Of a stretch of 64,000 nt of DNA, positions 63,479 through 64,000 are shown piece after piece (positions within the stretch are counted from its first letter, which is position 1; each line of letters starts with the position of its first letter). The position numbers were made by a program, and so were the translations under genes. Source of the DNA: Bordetella avium (GTDB lineage Bacteria; Pseudomonadota; Gammaproteobacteria; Burkholderiales; Burkholderiaceae_B); contig NZ_CP139969.1 in assembly GCF_034424645.1 (NCBI RefSeq), positions 3,162,001 through 3,226,000 of the forward strand, in the 5' to 3' direction. Under the pieces are notes generated by a model, which saw nothing but the letters and a program-made list of their open reading frames with translations, was not told the origin of the DNA and did not search any database.

Positions 63479-64000
63479 CTAGCTGCGCTCCGCAGTCTCG
63501 GGCAGCGCACGCAAGGCCACTCCCGTGTAGCAAATAAAGGAGAGGAAATACATCAGGCTGGTCGCCAGCATGATGCCCTCGGTCCCCATACGGGGCCCGA
63601 GTACGGTATTGAGCACCGCCTTCAACAAAAAATTGGCCACGGCGATCAGGGCCATCACGCGGTAGCGCCCCTGGCTGGCGAGCAATTGCACCAGAATGAG
63701 TACGCCAAAATAAAACGGCAGTTGCAACAGCCCCCAGCGCAACACACTGGCCACCGCCTCGGTATTTTGCGCGGTAAAGGCGCCACGTTCAAACAGCAGC
63801 GCCACGCCCCAAGGCGCCAGCAGCCAGCCGATCGCCACGGCCGCGATGCCTGCCCCCACCATGGCCCAGGACCATTTCAAAGCCATCGCACGAGCTCGCA
63901 GGCCATCGCCCCGGTGCTGGACATCGGCCAGGACGGGCAGCGCCGCGCGCCCCACCGACACCGCGCCTATACCCAGCACCAGGGAGAGCAGGCGGCTGGC
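63479..64000 (-). CDS. MurJ/MviN-type flippase, C-terminal part (runs off the window)
   Basis: The visible 173 residues are the C-terminal end of a MOP-superfamily flippase. Hydrophobic helices alternate with LLFERGAFTAQNTEAVASVL, a segment very typical of MurJ/MviN, followed by GLLQLPFYFGVLILVQLLAS and the closing helices. The gene continues beyond 64000. MurJ moves lipid II; in a glycan cluster a MurJ-like protein could instead move another polyprenyl-linked sugar, which the missing part would help decide. Confidence 0.82.
   Translation of the reverse strand, partial: ASRLLSLVLGIGAVSVGRAALPVLADVQHRGDGLRARAMALKWSWAMVGAGIAAVAIGWLLAPWGVALLFERGAFTAQNTEAVASVLRWGLLQLPFYFGVLILVQLLASQGRYRVMALIAVANFLLKAVLNTVLGPRMGTEGIMLATSLMYFLSFICYTGVALRALPETAERS

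Overview
The window is GC-rich (about two thirds G+C by eye, strong G/C at third positions) and reads as the chromosome of a betaproteobacterium of the Alcaligenaceae, most like Bordetella or Achromobacter. The evidence is the housekeeping order TPR protein-lolB-ispE-tRNA-Gln-prs-rplY-pth-(CPBP)-ychF, the arrangement ftsY/rsmD/coaD/ferredoxin, and a homogentisate cluster whose products closely match those of Bordetella as I remember them. The species is not decided.

Layout. 1-16071: start of ribB, an IclR regulator, a CYTH-CHAD triphosphatase, ftsY / rsmD-coaD-ferredoxin-BenE transporter, an AsmA protein overlapped by a stand-alone MOSC N-terminal domain, a decayed metal-uptake locus (DUF2946, a 39-codon TonB-receptor remnant, PepSY protein), an FAH-family hydrolase and a ChaA antiporter. 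16079-20944: a partial 2-aminophenol meta-cleavage operon (amnB-A-C-D) headed by a frameshifted RidA gene and divergent from a MarR regulator. 21107-31172: an acquired defence island of lower GC: WYL/BrxR-like regulator, hsdM, hsdS, an Abi-family gene, hsdR, a 44-residue ORF and a GIY-YIG nuclease, then a wrecked P4-type integrase and an IS3-like end. 31242-39964: core genes, with one tRNA-Gln(TTG). 39965-46739: aromatic catabolism centred on homogentisate (MBL protein, flavin hydroxylase, small DUF2783 partner, LysR regulator, hmgA, fahA). 46746-53855: LTA-synthase-like sulfatase, GntR regulator, a FAD oxidase-response regulator-kinase operon and a biotin-carboxylase-like remnant protein. 54095-64000: phosphomannomutase and pgi facing an envelope-polysaccharide or LPS-core cluster (four glycosyltransferases, an AsnB-like amidotransferase, a MurJ/MviN-type flippase cut by the window end).

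How the parts work together. In the island, the regulator probably controls a polycistronic type I restriction-modification operon (hsdM-hsdS-abi-hsdR), whose genes overlap or nearly touch. An abortive-infection-family gene set translationally between specificity and restriction subunits, with a GIY-YIG nuclease behind, is the best candidate here for a composite, little-described defence system. In the homogentisate block, the flavin hydroxylase and its 65-residue neighbour resemble two-component 3-hydroxyphenylacetate 6-hydroxylases that feed HmgA; FahA finishes the pathway, and no maleylacetoacetate isomerase lies in the window. The amn genes would take 2-aminophenol only as far as 4-oxalocrotonate, so the rest must lie elsewhere.

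Several loci show reductive decay: a RidA gene with two frameshifts, a TonB receptor collapsed to 39 codons, an isolated MOSC_N domain, a biotin-carboxylase fragment and the integrase. All product calls come from reading the translated sequence and recalled family motifs; no database search was run.
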